From Chrysogorgia sp. JL179-B06 (lineage: Eukaryota > Cnidaria > Anthozoa > Scleralcyonacea > Chrysogorgiidae), in NCBI GenBank assembly GCA_035772405.1, contig JAYKKM010000428.1:3497501-3561500 (forward strand): 64,000 nucleotides of DNA, written 5' to 3'. The stretch's first letter is position 1; each line of letters starts with the position of its first letter. The notes under the pieces were generated by a model. The model saw only the letters and a program-made list of their open reading frames with translations. It ran no database searches and was not told the DNA's origin. Below, piece after piece: positions 1-11,970 of this stretch. Both the position numbers and the translations under genes were made by a program.

Positions 1-64
1 CTGTACTCTCTGCATGATCCTTAATTGCAGACTCGTTTCTTTTTCTGACTCCTTCTTCTTCTGA

Positions 65-217
<153 letters not shown>

Positions 218-228
218 GTCACTCATTC

Positions 229-781
229 CTTATAAGGAGGCGCAAATAGAAGGCATTGACGCAAATAATAGAGTGAATCTGACACGTTGAACCCTCGTCA
301 CACAAAACAACAAAGGTCCTAACCATTTGGCAAACGTTTTCTTGAGAAATAAACCACCCCCAAAGCTATAGAATATATCAAAGGAAAGTTAAATTATCTA
401 TTACAACATACGTAAGGCTTTACCTCGGTAGCTATAACTTAGTTCTCTTTAAAAGCGCGGATAATCGAACATGCCCAAAAATATAATTTTCGTAATACGG
501 ATACCATCTTGTAAACCAACTTTCGGCTGTCTTCGACGAACGTTTTCTTGAGAAATAATCAACTCCCAAAGCTACAATATATATTAAAACAAAGATAGTT
601 ATATCTGTTTACAATATGCGTACATCTTTATATAATCCGGCTAGCGAACGTAGTTTTCTTAAAAAGAGCGGATAATCGAACATATCGTAACGTATTAACA
701 ATCCCACATCCAGTGGGCTGGCGAGTGCCATGTATTTGCGCGTCAATGCTTTGTATTTGCTTTATATGGAATACGTATAAG
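229..781. mobile_element. Foldback MITE, family A copy 1
   Basis: The left arm (CTTATAAGG, then CGCAAATAGAAGGCATTGACG) is imperfectly matched in reverse by the right arm ending GGAATACGTATAAG. The interior, from the CAAAGCTATAGAATATAT motif to the GGATAATCGAACATATCG motif, is shared almost base for base with 22,147-22,500, where a second copy sits inside the provirus integrase gene. No ORF is supported. Superfamily is not assigned because no clean target-site duplication is visible. Confidence 0.75.
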
Positions 782-1011
782 CAACAATTCCGTGAATTGG
801 GTTATACAAGCATCCAGTAATTTCTGATGAAGTCGCGGCGTAGTACAACGAAAGCTAAAACTTCAGATCAACAAGTAGGCCGAACTTCACTTGCAATTTA
901 ATGTATTGCTCGTCATGCTCCATTGCTCAGCGTTCACTAGTAAACTATACTATACTAAACTAAGGCCAGTTTCAGATGCTGAACGTCTCATGAGCCGAAG
1001 CTTATTCCAAT

Positions 1012-1457
1012 CACAGGGAGCCGTAACGTCTATTAGTGAAGCGAGTTTAACAGTAAATCGGGTTTATTTGGTATTTTTTACACAATAATTGTATTAAATC
1101 GCTATTAAAATGTTCTTACTTGTTAATTTTGTCGACAATCAGGACAAATTACAGGCAACCATGAACCAGACCAGAAAGGCAACGAGTCAGTTGGGAAGGC
1201 CGTTGACTGTGGTTGCCCCGCCCCCTTCGTTAGCGTCTCGATCCGTTAGACAGCCCCTTCGTGGCTTTCCGAGATGTAAACACTGACTCGTAGCTAGCCT
1301 TTCTGGTCTGGTTGCCTGTAATTTGTCCTGATTGTCGACAAAATTAACAAGTAAGAACATTTTAATAGCGATTTAATACAATTATTGTGTAAAAATTCCA
1401 AATAAATCCGATTTACTGTTAAACTCGCTTCACTAATAGACGTTACGGCTCGCTGTG
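1012..1457. mobile_element. Long-armed foldback element
   Basis: Two arms of about 160 bases (from about 1,012 and ending at 1,457) are near-perfect reverse complements, for example GAGCCGTAACGTCTATTAG against CTAATAGACGTTACGGCTC, around a GC-richer loop of about 110 bases. The 65-codon ORF at 891-1,088 overlaps the arm and is a by-product. Likely a non-autonomous DNA transposon; superfamily unknown. Confidence 0.8.
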
Positions 1458-1845
1458 TTCCAATCTACGATTTAGATCACTAGCTGTTGATTCAGATGCA
1501 GAACTTCAGCCGAGCTTCAATATCAGCGTTCGGCTGTGCCGAATATGCTTTAGCCTCTACCTCAACTTCTATCTATTTCCTAAAACTATTTAACATTGAA
1601 GACAAGGACCGGCAAGTGGACATAAATACTGTAGTTACTAAAATGTGCTGTACTGCGTAGATGCTCACTCAACGATGCTCAGACGTATGGATGACTTTGC
1701 AACGATACATGATTCAAAGTTATCATCCTGGAAACATGTTGAGACTTGAGACAACAACTGGATGTAGTGAGGGTCACAATTTTGTCATTGACAATTTAGA
1801 CTTGCGCCAGAATGTAAGCAACATATGACAAAACAGAACCAGAAT

Positions 1846-4800
1846 TTAGACTATCACTGGGTCAATGGTAACATTATCTGCAACAGAGTTTCTGGTAACC
1901 ACTTACCTGATGATGGTCCTATTAAGTCAAGATGTGATGGATGTGGAAATGAGTGAGGTGTTGCCAGGCCCAGATGATCATTTAGCCTATGCCAAAAATC
2001 TAAAGGTTCACATACAGAGAATTCTGGTTACAAGGCTTCCTTGCTTAGAAACAGTGAAAGGATGTGTGGTGCAACATATACCACATCCACATCAGAAGGA
2101 GATGCATACACAACCAAAGAAGGTTGGTTTACAATAATTTGTTCCTGGTTGGTGATATTATTTTGTCCAAGTGATCTCTTAGAACTTGCAGTGACTATGG
2201 AGGTCAGAAAATATACTTTCTAATTTATTACTGTATAATGCAGTGTGTGCTTAGCATTTACAAAGAAAAACATTTAGGTCCACCTTTGGCTTTTCAATGG
2301 AGAATGGACACTGTGATCTTTGTATGTTTAAAACCTAGACAACATGCCATAACCACCCATTCTGCACGTTGTAAGCAATAAATTATTGGCATTATCTTAG
2401 CATTATAACCAATAAGTTATTGGATTGTAGTACAATTGTAAGCGCATATGCGTGTAACAGTCATTTACTAGTCCCACATTCATAGTCTCTCTCACTAGTC
2501 TACTAATTTAGAACCCCAAGTAGGTGAGTGGATGTGGTGGGGGTTCGAAGCGGAGAAAATACGGGCGGGGGGTTAAGGTTAGAAAATTCGCTAGCCGGGG
2601 GTTAGGACCTTGGTTATAATCAATAACGTATTGGTTACAACGCTATCACATTGAAAATTGGAAGCAAGTACAGTACAGTGTTCTAACTTTGACCAATCAG
2701 TCACCCCTAGAGACCCAGAGACCTAGAGACCTACGACCCAGAAACCCAATCCAGTACTTTCTGTAGCTTAATCAAGTGGGTTATTTTTTCGATAATATAT
2801 GATAATTATTATACTTATGCTCTGACGTCACCCGTGACTTGCTATATGGCCCATCAACCAAAGCTTTAAAACATTAGGCATATTGTCCCCCCCCCCGTAG
2901 TTTTCTAATGGTTTGAAAACAATGTTGGTTTTTAAAATATTTGTTAACTTTTAATATTTTTAAAATAGATTTCACTTGGTCTGCTGTTTCACAATGAAAA
3001 TACAACAGATGGTATCACTAAAGTCATTGAACATCTTCAACAATACCTTGCATGTCAAGGTTGATGAAGGTGAAGATGTTAAATTCATTGAGCAAGGCCT
3101 TGTTGGAGACCAGTTGACCGTTGAGAGAGGTTTAAATGATGCACAATCAAGAAAGAATGGATATGATGCAACAGAAAGGCCGGAAGGGTTTCATTGGGGA
3201 GTTGCTGATTGGAATACTGGGATGAAAGTCTGCTCAGTAAGTATTTTAACCTCTTTTCAATAGCATGTAAATAACTTGTCCTTATTGTGTGATAACCTTG
3301 CAATATCTTCAGAATCATTATAACAATGAGATATCTTGTATAAGTAGCATTATTACACAACTTAAGCAGAAAGGTGCTAGTATATTATTATATGAGATTA
3401 GTATATTATTTTCTGTCACCTCTCTCAATTAAGCCCCCTTTCTAATAACCTCGGACCCCATTAAGTGAAAAATAAAAATAAGCCCCTCTTAATGCTCCCC
3501 CACCCTCAACATTACATTGAGCTACTGTACTATGTCTAAAAGTTATTTGCTGGGCTTTAATCTTTATTTTTAAATTACGGTTCCCGCCTGGTGTTTCAAT
3601 TGCCACAATTCTGTTTTTACAATACTTTTATTCATCATGTGTCTGACGTGTAAATTAAACAAGACGCCCAGTAGGTGTTAACTTGGACTACTGAATGCAT
3701 TCACATTCTGTGATTAGTTGCAAATTGTAAACTTGCAAAAAAATGTTGTGACACCCAGAGAAAAACCCGAAAAAAAGCAGCCGAAACCTAGACTCTGGCT
3801 ACCACAGTAGCCTGAGTAATAAGCCCCCCTTTTGAAGACTTAAATTAAAAAGCCCCCAGGGGAGCTTAATGGTAAACATATATTACTTGTTTATTTTAGC
3901 TGGCATACAAACACCTTTATTCTTCTGGCTCTTCTGGTAACCAGTGTACACTGCACAGTGACAGAAACCTTACCAATCGAAGAAATGAAAAAGATGCCAG
4001 TTGATAATAATTATGCCACGTGTAAAAGGTTCCTGATGTTAGAGGTTGAAGCTAGAGTTACATGTATGGGAATGCATGTTTTGGGCATGACAAAGCTTTC
4101 AGATAACCCAACAAAGAACATCCCCCCAAAGAAAGATACAGCCGATATCATTAAGAATATTTACTTGCATCGGTTATCTAACATAATTTATGAAAATTAT
4201 GTTAGTGAAGCAAAAAAAGGAACTGATATCATGAAGGCAATTCTTGAACAGCAAGAGGTAGATGCCTTACATAAACGCCAACCAATTGATGAGAACCGAA
4301 GATATCCTTGTCGCTTTCCAACATGTGAGGTCACATTTGCTAGAGATGGGAAGAGAAGAAGAGATCATGATGCTTCACATACCGTCCAGTTCAAGAAGAG
4401 GAACCAGCTATTACTGCCACACTCCCAGATCCACCATCCAATGAAGAAAAGAAAAAACAAGATGATATGTATCAATATAACATTTGCCTCACAAGGTATG
4501 GCTTGCTGTGTATGGAGTTTTATAATGCAATTATAGAGAAGGTGATGGTCAAAGAATCTTCAGATGTTGGAAATTCGTCTTGCTTCACTTCAAGGCTGAT
4601 GAAAGAGGAAGCACAAAGTATGCCCTGGAATCACTTTATCTTATCTTACAAGTAAAAGCTCTTTTATCTCCAAGGCAAGCATACCGACTCGTGTGGAATA
4701 GAAGTGTCCGTGGAAAAGATTCAAATATTCCATTTGACCTAGATTTAGAACATGACAATAGAATGGCTAAAGAGGCCATAAATAAGCTTGGACACAACAT

Positions 4801-5110
4801 CAATGAGAAGTCAGCCACAAGAATCTCCAAGGCCCAACAGACTACCAGTAAAATGCTAGAATCGTTTGATAAAACCATGTTTATAATGAGAAGATCAGGA
4901 AGACATACCTAACAATCTGATGAAAAAGATTTCAAGAAAATTGTCAGCAAACTTATGGAAGAATGTGCTTTGTCAGAAACTGAAGGTCGTACCTACAACC
5001 ACTACAGTGCCTGCATGGGTTCCATGCTAGATGTGTATATGCATGGCTAAAAGAACACCAAAACAATATTTTCATGCATAGAAAATCCAGATGATTTTGA
5101 CAATTTCATA
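1846..5110 (+). pseudogene. DUF6589-like protein gene, spliced and decayed
   Basis: Not a characterised enzyme; resembles the DUF6589 family that is multi-copy in corals and anemones. Three coding blocks are visible. About 1,846-2,126 holds the WVNGNIICNR and PDDHLAYAK motifs. About 2,969-3,238 holds LVGDQLTVERG and GFHWGVADWNTGMK, and ends at a GTAAGT donor. About 3,901-5,110 follows a TTATTTTAG acceptor and holds CRFPTCEVTFARDGKRRRDH, MYQYNICLTRYGLLCMEFY and ALESLYLILQVKALLSPRQA. The third block needs at least three frame changes (about 4,400, 4,560, 4,900) and has in-frame stops near 5,047, so this copy is dead. A MITE lies in the first visible intron and another just after the last coding motif. 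Family name is from memory of its motifs; moderate certainty. Confidence 0.6.
2355..2650. mobile_element. MITE, family B copy 1 (GCACGTTGTAA termini)
   Basis: Begins with CCCATTCTGCACGTTGTAA and ends in AACGTATTGGTTACAACG. It is an opposite-orientation relative of the complete copy at 43,766-44,131, with the shared middle GTGGGACTAGTAA seen here in reverse. The right terminus is truncated. It lies in the intron of the DUF6589-like gene and contains the CCCGCC/TTAGGACC module found in several other elements of this window. Confidence 0.65.
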
Positions 5111-5272
5111 CAGTAAAAACCCACTAACAAGAACCTACCATTATTAAGAACCACAGGCTGAAATTAAGAATTTGTTTATATAAAAACATATAAGATTATA
5201 TAAGAACCTATACATTTATCCCAGGCTGATTGGGTAAAATGTAGGTTTCTTGTTAGTGTAGTGTTTTTACTG
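5111..5272. mobile_element. Tc1/mariner-like MITE with TA duplication
   Basis: Termini CAGTAAAAACCCACTAACAAG and its imperfect reverse complement CTTGTTAGTGTAGTGTTTTTACTG, each flanked by TA (5,109-5,110 and 5,273-5,274). About 160 bases, non-coding. TA target duplication and size fit a Tc1/mariner-type MITE. It sits immediately after the DUF6589-like coding remnant. Confidence 0.7.
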
Positions 5273-5349
5273 TAGATTTGATTTCAAAATAACATGTACT
5301 ATAGACGTACTTAGAGAACAGTGTTAAATATGAATAACAAATTCTGTGA

Positions 5350-5429
5350 GGTTGGTGTACTACCAAAATTGTGAAAGACTGGTCTAACAATTTAACCATT
5401 TTTTCATAATTTTGGCAGTACACCAACCA
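5350..5429. repeat. Short inverted repeat
   Basis: GGTTGGTGTACTACCAAAATTGTGA is mirrored by TCATAATTTTGGCAGTACACCAACC around a loop of about 30 bases. Probably a very short MITE or a hairpin remnant. A second hairpin, GCACATCCAGTAACCCTCTGG against CCAGAGGGTTACCGGATGTG, lies at about 5,568-5,618. Confidence 0.7.
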
Positions 5430-6157
5430 TACTGCATGCAGTATTTTTTATTCATATTAATTGTATATATACAAGTTGAATGGGCATTATAATAGTATAT
5501 ATTATACTAAGCTTGTAGTACATGTATACCGGTACTTCAATGTCATACACTATACAACATAGCCATTGCACATCCAGTAACCCTCTGGAATCTGGATACC
5601 AGAGGGTTACCGGATGTGTACATGCAGGCTGTAGGATTTGGAGCGCATATATGTAATATTTAGTAAAAGTGCATGAATTTGTTGACGTAACTACGATCGT
5701 AAAGAATGTAGGCTGTAGCCTTAGGACTAATTAGTCATTACAGTCAGGATTGTTCGAGTGAAAGGAGCTACTTGGGGAGACATCTGTGAGTACACTTATA
5801 TTGATTTAGTCATAGCTATTTTATATATTAATTTAGATTTATGTAATTTGTTTAGTCGAGCCACACTCATTGTTCATTCATTTGGTATTTGCAGTTTGTT
5901 TTCGTTGGTGAATAAAGTAATGGCATAGATATACACCAGGATAATCTGATAGTATTTGCAATAATTCGACTTTGATTTGCGACTACGAGAGTGCGTTCGA
6001 AAGTCTGAACCAGCTTGTATTCACCCGTAAGCCCTTGCTTCAAGTGAACTTTCAAATCGACTGGTAGGGCTTACATAAGTTCGAAGATAATCGCCCATAA
6101 CACGTTTGTTTATCGCGGAACGCTGTCGATCACGAAATAAGCGAAAATCAAACCGCG
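5430..6157. other. Non-coding; possible BEL/Pao leader
   Basis: AT-rich sequence with one hairpin (about 5,568-5,618). The last few hundred bases precede the BEL/Pao gag start and may contain its 5' LTR and leader. No second LTR is available for comparison because the 3' half of that element is lost, so the boundary cannot be set. Confidence 0.4.
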
Positions 6158-7190
6158 ATGGAGTCGAGGGAAGCCACGCATTCCGTTGAGAGCGTAGCAC
6201 GGCGGAAGAACGCGTTTATAGCGACGGCACGGCGCGGCGCGCTCGAATACAACGAAAATAACCCGCTAGACCCAGACTTCGAGAGATTCCACGCCCTTCG
6301 TCGAAAATAGATTTAGCACCTTCGAGGCAAAATGAGATACCGCTTGGGTTTAAACCCCACGCGACCGAGTTGAAAGTAATCGAAAGCCACATTGCTACGA
6401 AACGACCTCCGCAAAACGAAAATAACGAAGCGGAAGTATAAAGGCGACCGAAATTGTTTCCGAGTGAAATCGACGCGATAAGAGATCCACTTATCCATCG
6501 TCCTTTTGAAAATCAACAAATACAAAATACGCAAATTCAACAGTTGTTATCCCAACAACAGTAACATACCTTGGCTCTAACGCTGCCAGCGCCAGTGGTA
6601 CCCACGTTCAGCGGAAACCCGATTGATTTCTGCAGCTTTATCCGAGCCTTTGAACATTTGATCGAAGCTAAAACCGTTAGTATGAGCGCCAGATTATATT
6701 ATCTAATCCAATACACCTAAGGGGATGTTCAAGAGCTAATGCGAAGCTGTTTGTCGATCATGAGTCCTGACGAGGGCTATATAAAGAAGCACGGCGACTT
6801 CTCAAGGCAAAATACGGCCAAAATTACAAAATTGCCGCAGCTTATGTCGAGCGCATAACCAACTTCCCCGCGATTAAGTCAGAAGACGGAAGGGCGCTAC
6901 AGCGATTCTCAGTTATACTCACAAGTTGTAAGAACACACTAAACGAAATTGGTTACCTCAAATTGTATTACAAAGAATAATGGAGAAACTACCTTTCGCA
7001 AAAGCGAGAGGTCACAATCAAAGATATCGCAGCCTATGTCGAGAAGAAAGCAAGAGCATCGAACCATCCCATCTTCGGTAAGATCTCCAAAGATCCTAAA
7101 ATCGACCAGTCAACCAAGATCAGACCACCAAAAGGCGATGGTTCACTTCCACGAGGGTCATCCTTCGCCATAAGAGGTGACGAAGAAAGG
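6158..7190 (+). pseudogene. BEL/Pao Gag (DUF1759-like), broken
   Basis: ATG at 6,158 opens a basic leader (MESREATHSVESVARRKNAF) that stops near 6,308. A later block (about 6,580-6,950) has the DUF1759-type core: VPTFSGNPIDFCSFIRAFEH, ARLYYLIQYT, then [21 protein letters not shown] stop at about 6,718 and several frame changes break it. In the living element this part forms the particle shell around the RNA. Family assignment is from motif memory. Confidence 0.65.
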
Positions 7191-7562
7191 TTGCGACCGA
7201 AACTAAAATGTCCATCATGCAGTAGTGGTGAACACTGGCTAGCGCAGTGCGACGGCTTCAAGAGCAAGACAGTTGAAGAAAGATTCAAGGTCGTCCGTTC
7301 TTTGAGACTCTGCGACAATTGCCTCGTACCTGGACACACAGCACGATCATGCAGCAAGAAGAGTTTCTGCAAAATCGAGGACTGTACGTTCAAATACTCG
7401 ACCTTTCTTCATCGAAAGCCTAGTAACACAGACAACGGTCAATCGAAAAAGAATGACAACAAGCCAGATTCCGATCATCCGAAGGAAAATCCAGAGAAAA
7501 GGGTATACAAAATGGCTACGTCAACGTCGGGGAAAAGGCCCATAACATCGGAAATGCCATAG
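7191..7562 (+). pseudogene. BEL/Pao zinc-knuckle region
   Basis: Open frame of 123 codons with two cysteine clusters: CPSCSSGEHWLAQCDGF and CDNCLVPGHTARSCSKK, the second being a CCHC knuckle. It then becomes lysine- and asparagine-rich. This is the junction between Gag and the protease of BEL elements. It starts at 7,191 only because the frame changes there. The aspartic protease that should follow is not recognisable. Confidence 0.7.
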
Positions 7563-7624
7563 ATTCTAATTGTGGTGGCCAGACAACGACCTCAGCCGTG
7601 ATCCGGAAGAATACTAAATGATGC

Positions 7625-7921
7625 ATGGTACATCTATTCGGCGGCATCTCGTCTCCGAGTTGCTCAAACTTCGCCCTGCGACGAACAGCAGATGACAACA
7701 GCGAACACTTCGATCCTGAAGTGGTTAGTACAGTCAAACGTAACTTCTACGTGGATGACTGTCTCAAATTATCCAATAACGAGCAAGCAGCCACGAGAAC
7801 GGCCAAGCAACTGCGTCTTTTTGTCGCCAAGGGCGGATTCCGATTGACAAAATGGTTATCAAATTCGCGAGACGTGATCAAGTCAGTTCCAGAGTTCCGT
7901 GAAAGAAATCCGCTTCGCTGA
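7625..7921 (+). pseudogene. BEL/Pao reverse transcriptase fragment
   Basis: 98 codons with the [16 protein letters not shown] block and the catalytic FYVDD box, followed by [19 protein letters not shown], all typical of the C-terminal palm of BEL/Pao reverse transcriptase. The N-terminal fingers and palm are missing: only about 60 bases separate this block from the zinc-knuckle region, so a large internal deletion has removed the protease and most of the polymerase. Confidence 0.8.
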
Positions 7922-8410
7922 TCTGCCAACTAAACGTGCCCTCGGAGTCCTATGGAATGAGTCGGACACCTTTGGATTTACGATTGCCATCAGAGAGAAA
8001 CCCGTCTGCACGAGAAGAGGAATCCTCTCTGTTGTCTCATCGGTCTACGATCCACTTGGGTTTGCAACTTTGCAGCTCCATTCATCTTAATCGCCAAGGA
8101 AATCCTTCAAGAATGCAGAATGAACCTTGCATGAGACGAACCAATTCCCCAGGACCATCTGAAGCGTTGGGAAACGTGGTTGAAAGAACTACACAAACTC
8201 GAAACGTTAAAGATCGATCGATATTTCAGGCCATCCGGATTCAGCGACGTTGTGACAACTGAGTTGCATCACTTCTCGGATGCTTCGCAAAAGAACTACG
8301 GTGCAGTCTCTTACCTGAGAACCACTGATTGGAAAGGCGACAACCACTGTGCGTTCGTGATGGGGAAGTCAAGATTAGCACCCCTGAAATCAGTTACGAT
8401 ACCTCGATAG
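7899..8410 (+). pseudogene. BEL/Pao peptidase-A17/RNase H region
   Basis: [20 protein letters not shown], then [18 protein letters not shown], is the A17-type linker. After a frame change near 8,060-8,180, LHHFSDASQKNYGAVSYLR begins the RNase H-like domain. At least two frame changes are needed. Continues the retrotransposon order after the reverse transcriptase. Confidence 0.75.
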
Positions 8411-8753
8411 GAGCTCACAGCGGCGGTCCGTCTGAAGAAGTTCGTCGCTTGGATGCTACGATATCGATCCAACTTACAGAAAGCCCGGAGAAGACGTGAC
8501 GGAAACGAACCCCGGCCAAGCGAAGGAGACATTTTACCAATGACTGTTGGAGAAATGGACGCGGCCGAGTTGGACATCGTTAAGTTCGTCCAAAGAGAAA
8601 GCTTCGCAGATGAGATAGCATCTGTAGAAAAGGAGACACCAAACGAAGCCGGAGCGAAGAAGGAAAGGGCCCAAGGAAGAATGCGTAAAACAGTAAAAAG
8701 ATCCAGCCCAATCCACAACCTAGATCCAGTCATGGTAAACGGCGTCCTTCGAG

Positions 8754-9163
8754 TTGGGAAATTCTTCGGTCCCTGACCAAGCAAAGCACCCCACAATTTT
8801 GCCAAAGAAACACCACGTCGTGAAACTCATCATCGAGCACTACCACGCGATCTCCGGCCATTCCCGATTGGAGTACGTCCTTGCCTTGATGAGGGAGAAG
8901 TTCTGGATAGTCAGGGCGAGAGTTTCCATCGGCAAGATCCGGAGAAGTTGTTTCAACTGCAAGAAGAGAAAAGCGCCTACAGGAGAGCAGAAAATGGCGG
9001 ATCTACCGACAGATCGCGTCACCGCTGAAAAACCCCCGTTTACTAACGTCGGCGTAGAAGCTGCTTTGGTCCTTTCATCGTTAAAAGGGGAAGAAGTTAT
9101 CCAAAGAGTGTTCTATTTACCTGCCTCGCAACTAAAGCGGTGCACATCGAAGTGGCCCACACT
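8754..9163 (+). pseudogene. BEL/Pao integrase, N-terminal part
   Basis: HHVVKLIIEHYHAISGHSRL and SCFNCKKRKA form the HHCC zinc-binding module of BEL integrases. It continues to RVTAEKPPFTNVGVE, just before the catalytic core. Sequence beyond about 9,160 is repeat array, so the catalytic residues are absent. The ORF tail after about 9,110 has already left the correct frame. Confidence 0.75.
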
Positions 9164-9450
9164 AGAAAACTTAGCGTGTTGTAAGCGCGTTCTAAGTACA
9201 CGTAGGCGTGTTCTAAATACACATAGGCGTGTTGTAAACACACGTGAGCGTGTTGTTGACGTGTTGTGATATGTTAGACGTGTTGTAACAACACGTCGCG
9301 AGAACACACTAACGTGTTGTTACAACATAACATGCGTTACAACACGCATGCAACAAGGCTTTCTACACACAAAACGTGTTGCAAATCAGTTAAAAACACA
9401 CTGACGTGTAAAAAGTCAGACATTTTGTAACACACTATGCGTGTAAAATG
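9160..9450. repeat. ACACG/CGTGT degenerate repeat array
   Basis: About 290 bases made of degenerate 20-25 base units around GCGTGTTCTAAATACACATAG, with local palindromes such as CGTGTTGTAACAACACG. The left edge is CACTAGAAAACTTAGCGTG and interrupts the BEL integrase. It resembles the other CACTG-ended elements here, in which the interior is a private array of short degenerate repeats, but a matching right terminus is not evident. Confidence 0.6.
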
Positions 9451-10255
9451 CCCAGGAAACACCAGGGTCTTCGTGGGGACGCGTCAGGAACCTTTTTCTT
9501 TTTTGCTGAGACCATCTGATGAAGTATCCTTTCGAAAATCGTCCACAACGTCAAAGCGAAATGCCGAATTTTAGTGAACTCATCAAAAAGTTAACGGCAG
9601 AAGGTTTGGAGGAAGTTGCAAATAAGCTAGAAGGTCAGTTAATCAGTTATTATTGTGTATTTTTGTGACAGTAATATATTTTTTGTTAAAATTCTTTCTG
9701 CCAATTGTGAGGACAAAAGAAGCATTTCAGCTAATATATTAATATTAATAGTAATATACTAATACTTTAGTAGTAATTGTTTGTTTTTCCATTTACGCAA
9801 ACGTTGTGAACGTAACAGGCATTTGAATACTTAAACTTTTATTTTTGCAATTTTGCATCGAAAAATTCATGTGAATTGACAGCAAGGCTTGGGCGCAGAA
9901 TAAGTATTGAGCAAATATTAAGCTATGTTGTTCTGTTTCTTTTTTACGATTTTCAGGCGGCACAGGTTTTGTATTTTATATGTTTTGTTGTTGATATTTT
10001 TGCTTAATCTGTTTTTAATTGAGTGCACTTGTTAAAATGTAAAACGTAAAATGAAGGATTTTAGCACTGTATGCTTATACATGTGTACTTAAAAATTAGA
10101 CTTGGCAATATTCATTGTTTCAAATTTATTTTGGAAGAACGAAAAAGTAACTATATCAATGATACCACTATATCTTAGATGAGGAAATCGACAAGGCAAC
10201 ACTTGACCTTCTGACCACACAGGAAACCAAATCAAACTATAACTATTAGTGTTAT
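9451..10255. other. Intergenic; one weak exon candidate
   Basis: Mostly AT-rich and featureless. At 9,560-9,631 an in-frame start, MPNFSELIKKLTAEGLEEVA, is followed by AG/GTCAGT, a plausible splice donor. I cannot identify the protein and no partner exon is visible, so this is only a candidate. Confidence 0.3.
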
Positions 10256-10366
10256 TATATTATATTATATTATATTTTATAAAATAAGTCGTGTCTTACG
10301 CACGCTGTGATTGGTTAGTTACCGTGTTTATATCAGGCTATGTAAAACATGGATGAATTTTTCGTG

Positions 10367-10477
10367 ATACGCCATCAATTAGCCATCATACGCCATCAAT
10401 TAGCCATCATACGCCATCAATTAGCCATCATACGCCATCAATTAACCATCATACGCCATCAATTTCATACGCCATCT
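10367..10477. repeat. 21-bp minisatellite (CGCCATCAATTAGCCATCATA)n
   Basis: About five tandem 21-base units at 10,367-10,477. The same unit occurs at 54,200-54,305. Both arrays follow a shared flank (TTACGCACGCTGTGATTGG here, TTATGCACGCTGTGATTGG at about 53,848), so the satellite is part of a dispersed element. The 90-codon ORF through it (repeated RHQLAI) is a repeat artefact. Confidence 0.9.
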
Positions 10478-11120
10478 CGTTCTCGTCTTCATGGTTTGCG
10501 CGCAAGTACTGGGTACGAGCGAGTAATTCGAACTCGAATTCCCCGCTCAGATGACGTCGTCAGCGGGGAATTCGAGGTTAAAGCGGGGAATTGGTCACGT
10601 GGTACAAATCTAGCTCTTTGATTGGACAATTTATAGTTGAGGTATAATATAATATAATATAATATAATATAATATATAATATATAATAATATATAATAAT
10701 ATATAATATGTAATGTAATGTAATGTAATATAATATAATAGTTTGATAACATAATTATACATTTTCTTTTACATCTAATGAACTCTGAAACTAGTATACA
10801 AATGACTGCAGATCAATATCAGATTTTCCGGTCCAAAAATTTGGAACACCATTGACGAGACTTTCAAATCTTTATGCAAAAGTTCTTTTAAAAGAAAATT
10901 AAAAGTCCAGCTAATTGTCTTGTACTAATATTTGGACTAGTTAGCTGCTCTAAGTTGTATTGTAATTATATCAGATAATTAATAATGAACTCTCTACCAG
11001 ATATTATTCTATTATGTATTCTATCCTAAAAAATGTAACTTTTTAATGACCACCTGTCTCGATTAGCCGGCCCTATATATGGATATTACATGTGGTCATG
11101 ATGCACATATAATTTGTTAA
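10478..11120. other. (TATAA)n-rich intergenic DNA
   Basis: Contains a TATAA/TAATA pentamer-rich tract at about 10,640-10,742 and otherwise unremarkable AT-rich DNA. The Tyr/Ile-rich reverse-strand ORF here is the tract read as protein. No gene seen. Confidence 0.7.
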
Positions 11121-11440
11121 AGGTGCCGTCCACTCCGTTCTGCACATGTCCCCGTTTCTGTTTACATCGTTTGTTTACATTGCATTATATAAACATTGAA
11201 CAAGAAGTATTGCGGATTTGTTTCCCACGCTTGAGCTTTTCGCCTAAAAAACGTGTTATAAGAAGCTGTTCTGTTCCTAAATGTGGATAATATATTTAAC
11301 TACTACTCGCGCCTTCGCCACCTTTGACGAATACTCGCTTTCGAAGTGTCGCAATTCTATCTCATTGAAGTTTGTGTTGACATATGGGGTCCCGCACGTT
11401 TGAAATATCACACATGCACAGAACAGAGTGGACGGCACCT
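11121..11440. mobile_element. TTAA MITE, AGGTGCC family, copy 1
   Basis: 320 bases with termini AGGTGCCGTCCACTC and its imperfect complement GAGTGGACGGCACCT, directly flanked by TTAA (11,117-11,120 and 11,441-11,444). TTAA duplications fit piggyBac- or Kolobok-type transposases. The interior is the reverse complement of the copy at 11,971-12,289. Confidence 0.85.
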
Positions 11441-11624
11441 TTAACATCTTTGTATTTCAATGCATTTGAATTTCCTTTTGTGCATTAAATCTACTACTAA
11501 TACTACTACTACATACCACTACTGAGTGAAGCTATAAACAGCTGATGTAGCAGCAAATAAATAAAGCAAAAAATCATTCATTTTTTATGATGAGGTGTAC
11601 CTGAACATTATTTCAATAGGTGAA

Positions 11625-11940
11625 AGTCAAAGTAAAGTGTAGTAAACTTGAATGTCAGAAAGATATATCCATTTTAAGAATCAACCGGGACCAATTACCG
11701 GTATGAAAAATGCAACTCCAAGGCCTTGGCTAGGAATTTAACTTGCAACCTCTGGATTTCTAGACCAACACTCTGCAGACACATGCAGCTACAGAAGCCT
11801 TTAAATTGGCATGTGCAATAATGGTGCAAGGCATTGGAGTTGCATTTTTCAAAACTGGTACTGGTTGTCATGTGTCTTAAAATGTATATCTTTCTGTCAC
11901 TGGAGTTTACTATACACCTTACTTTAACTGTCATCTACAG
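11625..11940. mobile_element. Inverted pair of tRNA-derived SINE pieces
   Basis: On the minus strand, GAGGTTGCAAGTTAAATTCC looks like a tRNA B box, followed by a tail GTTGCATTTTTC then a GGTCCCGGTTGATTC motif. The same tail reads forward at 11,835-11,878 (GGAGTTGCATTTTTCAAAAC), making a foldback. The tail also ends the SINE at 36.1 kb. The pair lies exactly between the two inverted TTAA MITEs. Confidence 0.55.
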
Positions 11941-11970
11941 ACAACATGCCAAATATATTATTATCCTTAA

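Larger units (their letters stand above)
6158..9163 (+). mobile_element. BEL/Pao LTR retrotransposon, 3'-truncated and decayed
   Basis: Order of visible pieces is gag, zinc knuckles, reverse transcriptase, peptidase-A17/RNase H-like region and integrase start, the canonical BEL/Pao order. Every piece is in a different frame or contains stops. The integrase ends abruptly at about 9,160, where an ACACG-type repeat array begins, and no 3' LTR follows. Not functional. The strongest diagnostic is the reverse transcriptase block with FYVDDCLK and the preceding [11 protein letters not shown]. Confidence 0.85.

Noticed and set aside
7034..7393. 119-codon minus-strand ORF
   Set aside because: Antisense to the BEL/Pao zinc-knuckle region.
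10349..10752. RHQLAI-repeat ORF and Tyr-rich reverse ORF
   Set aside because: A 21-bp minisatellite and a TATAA tract read as protein.
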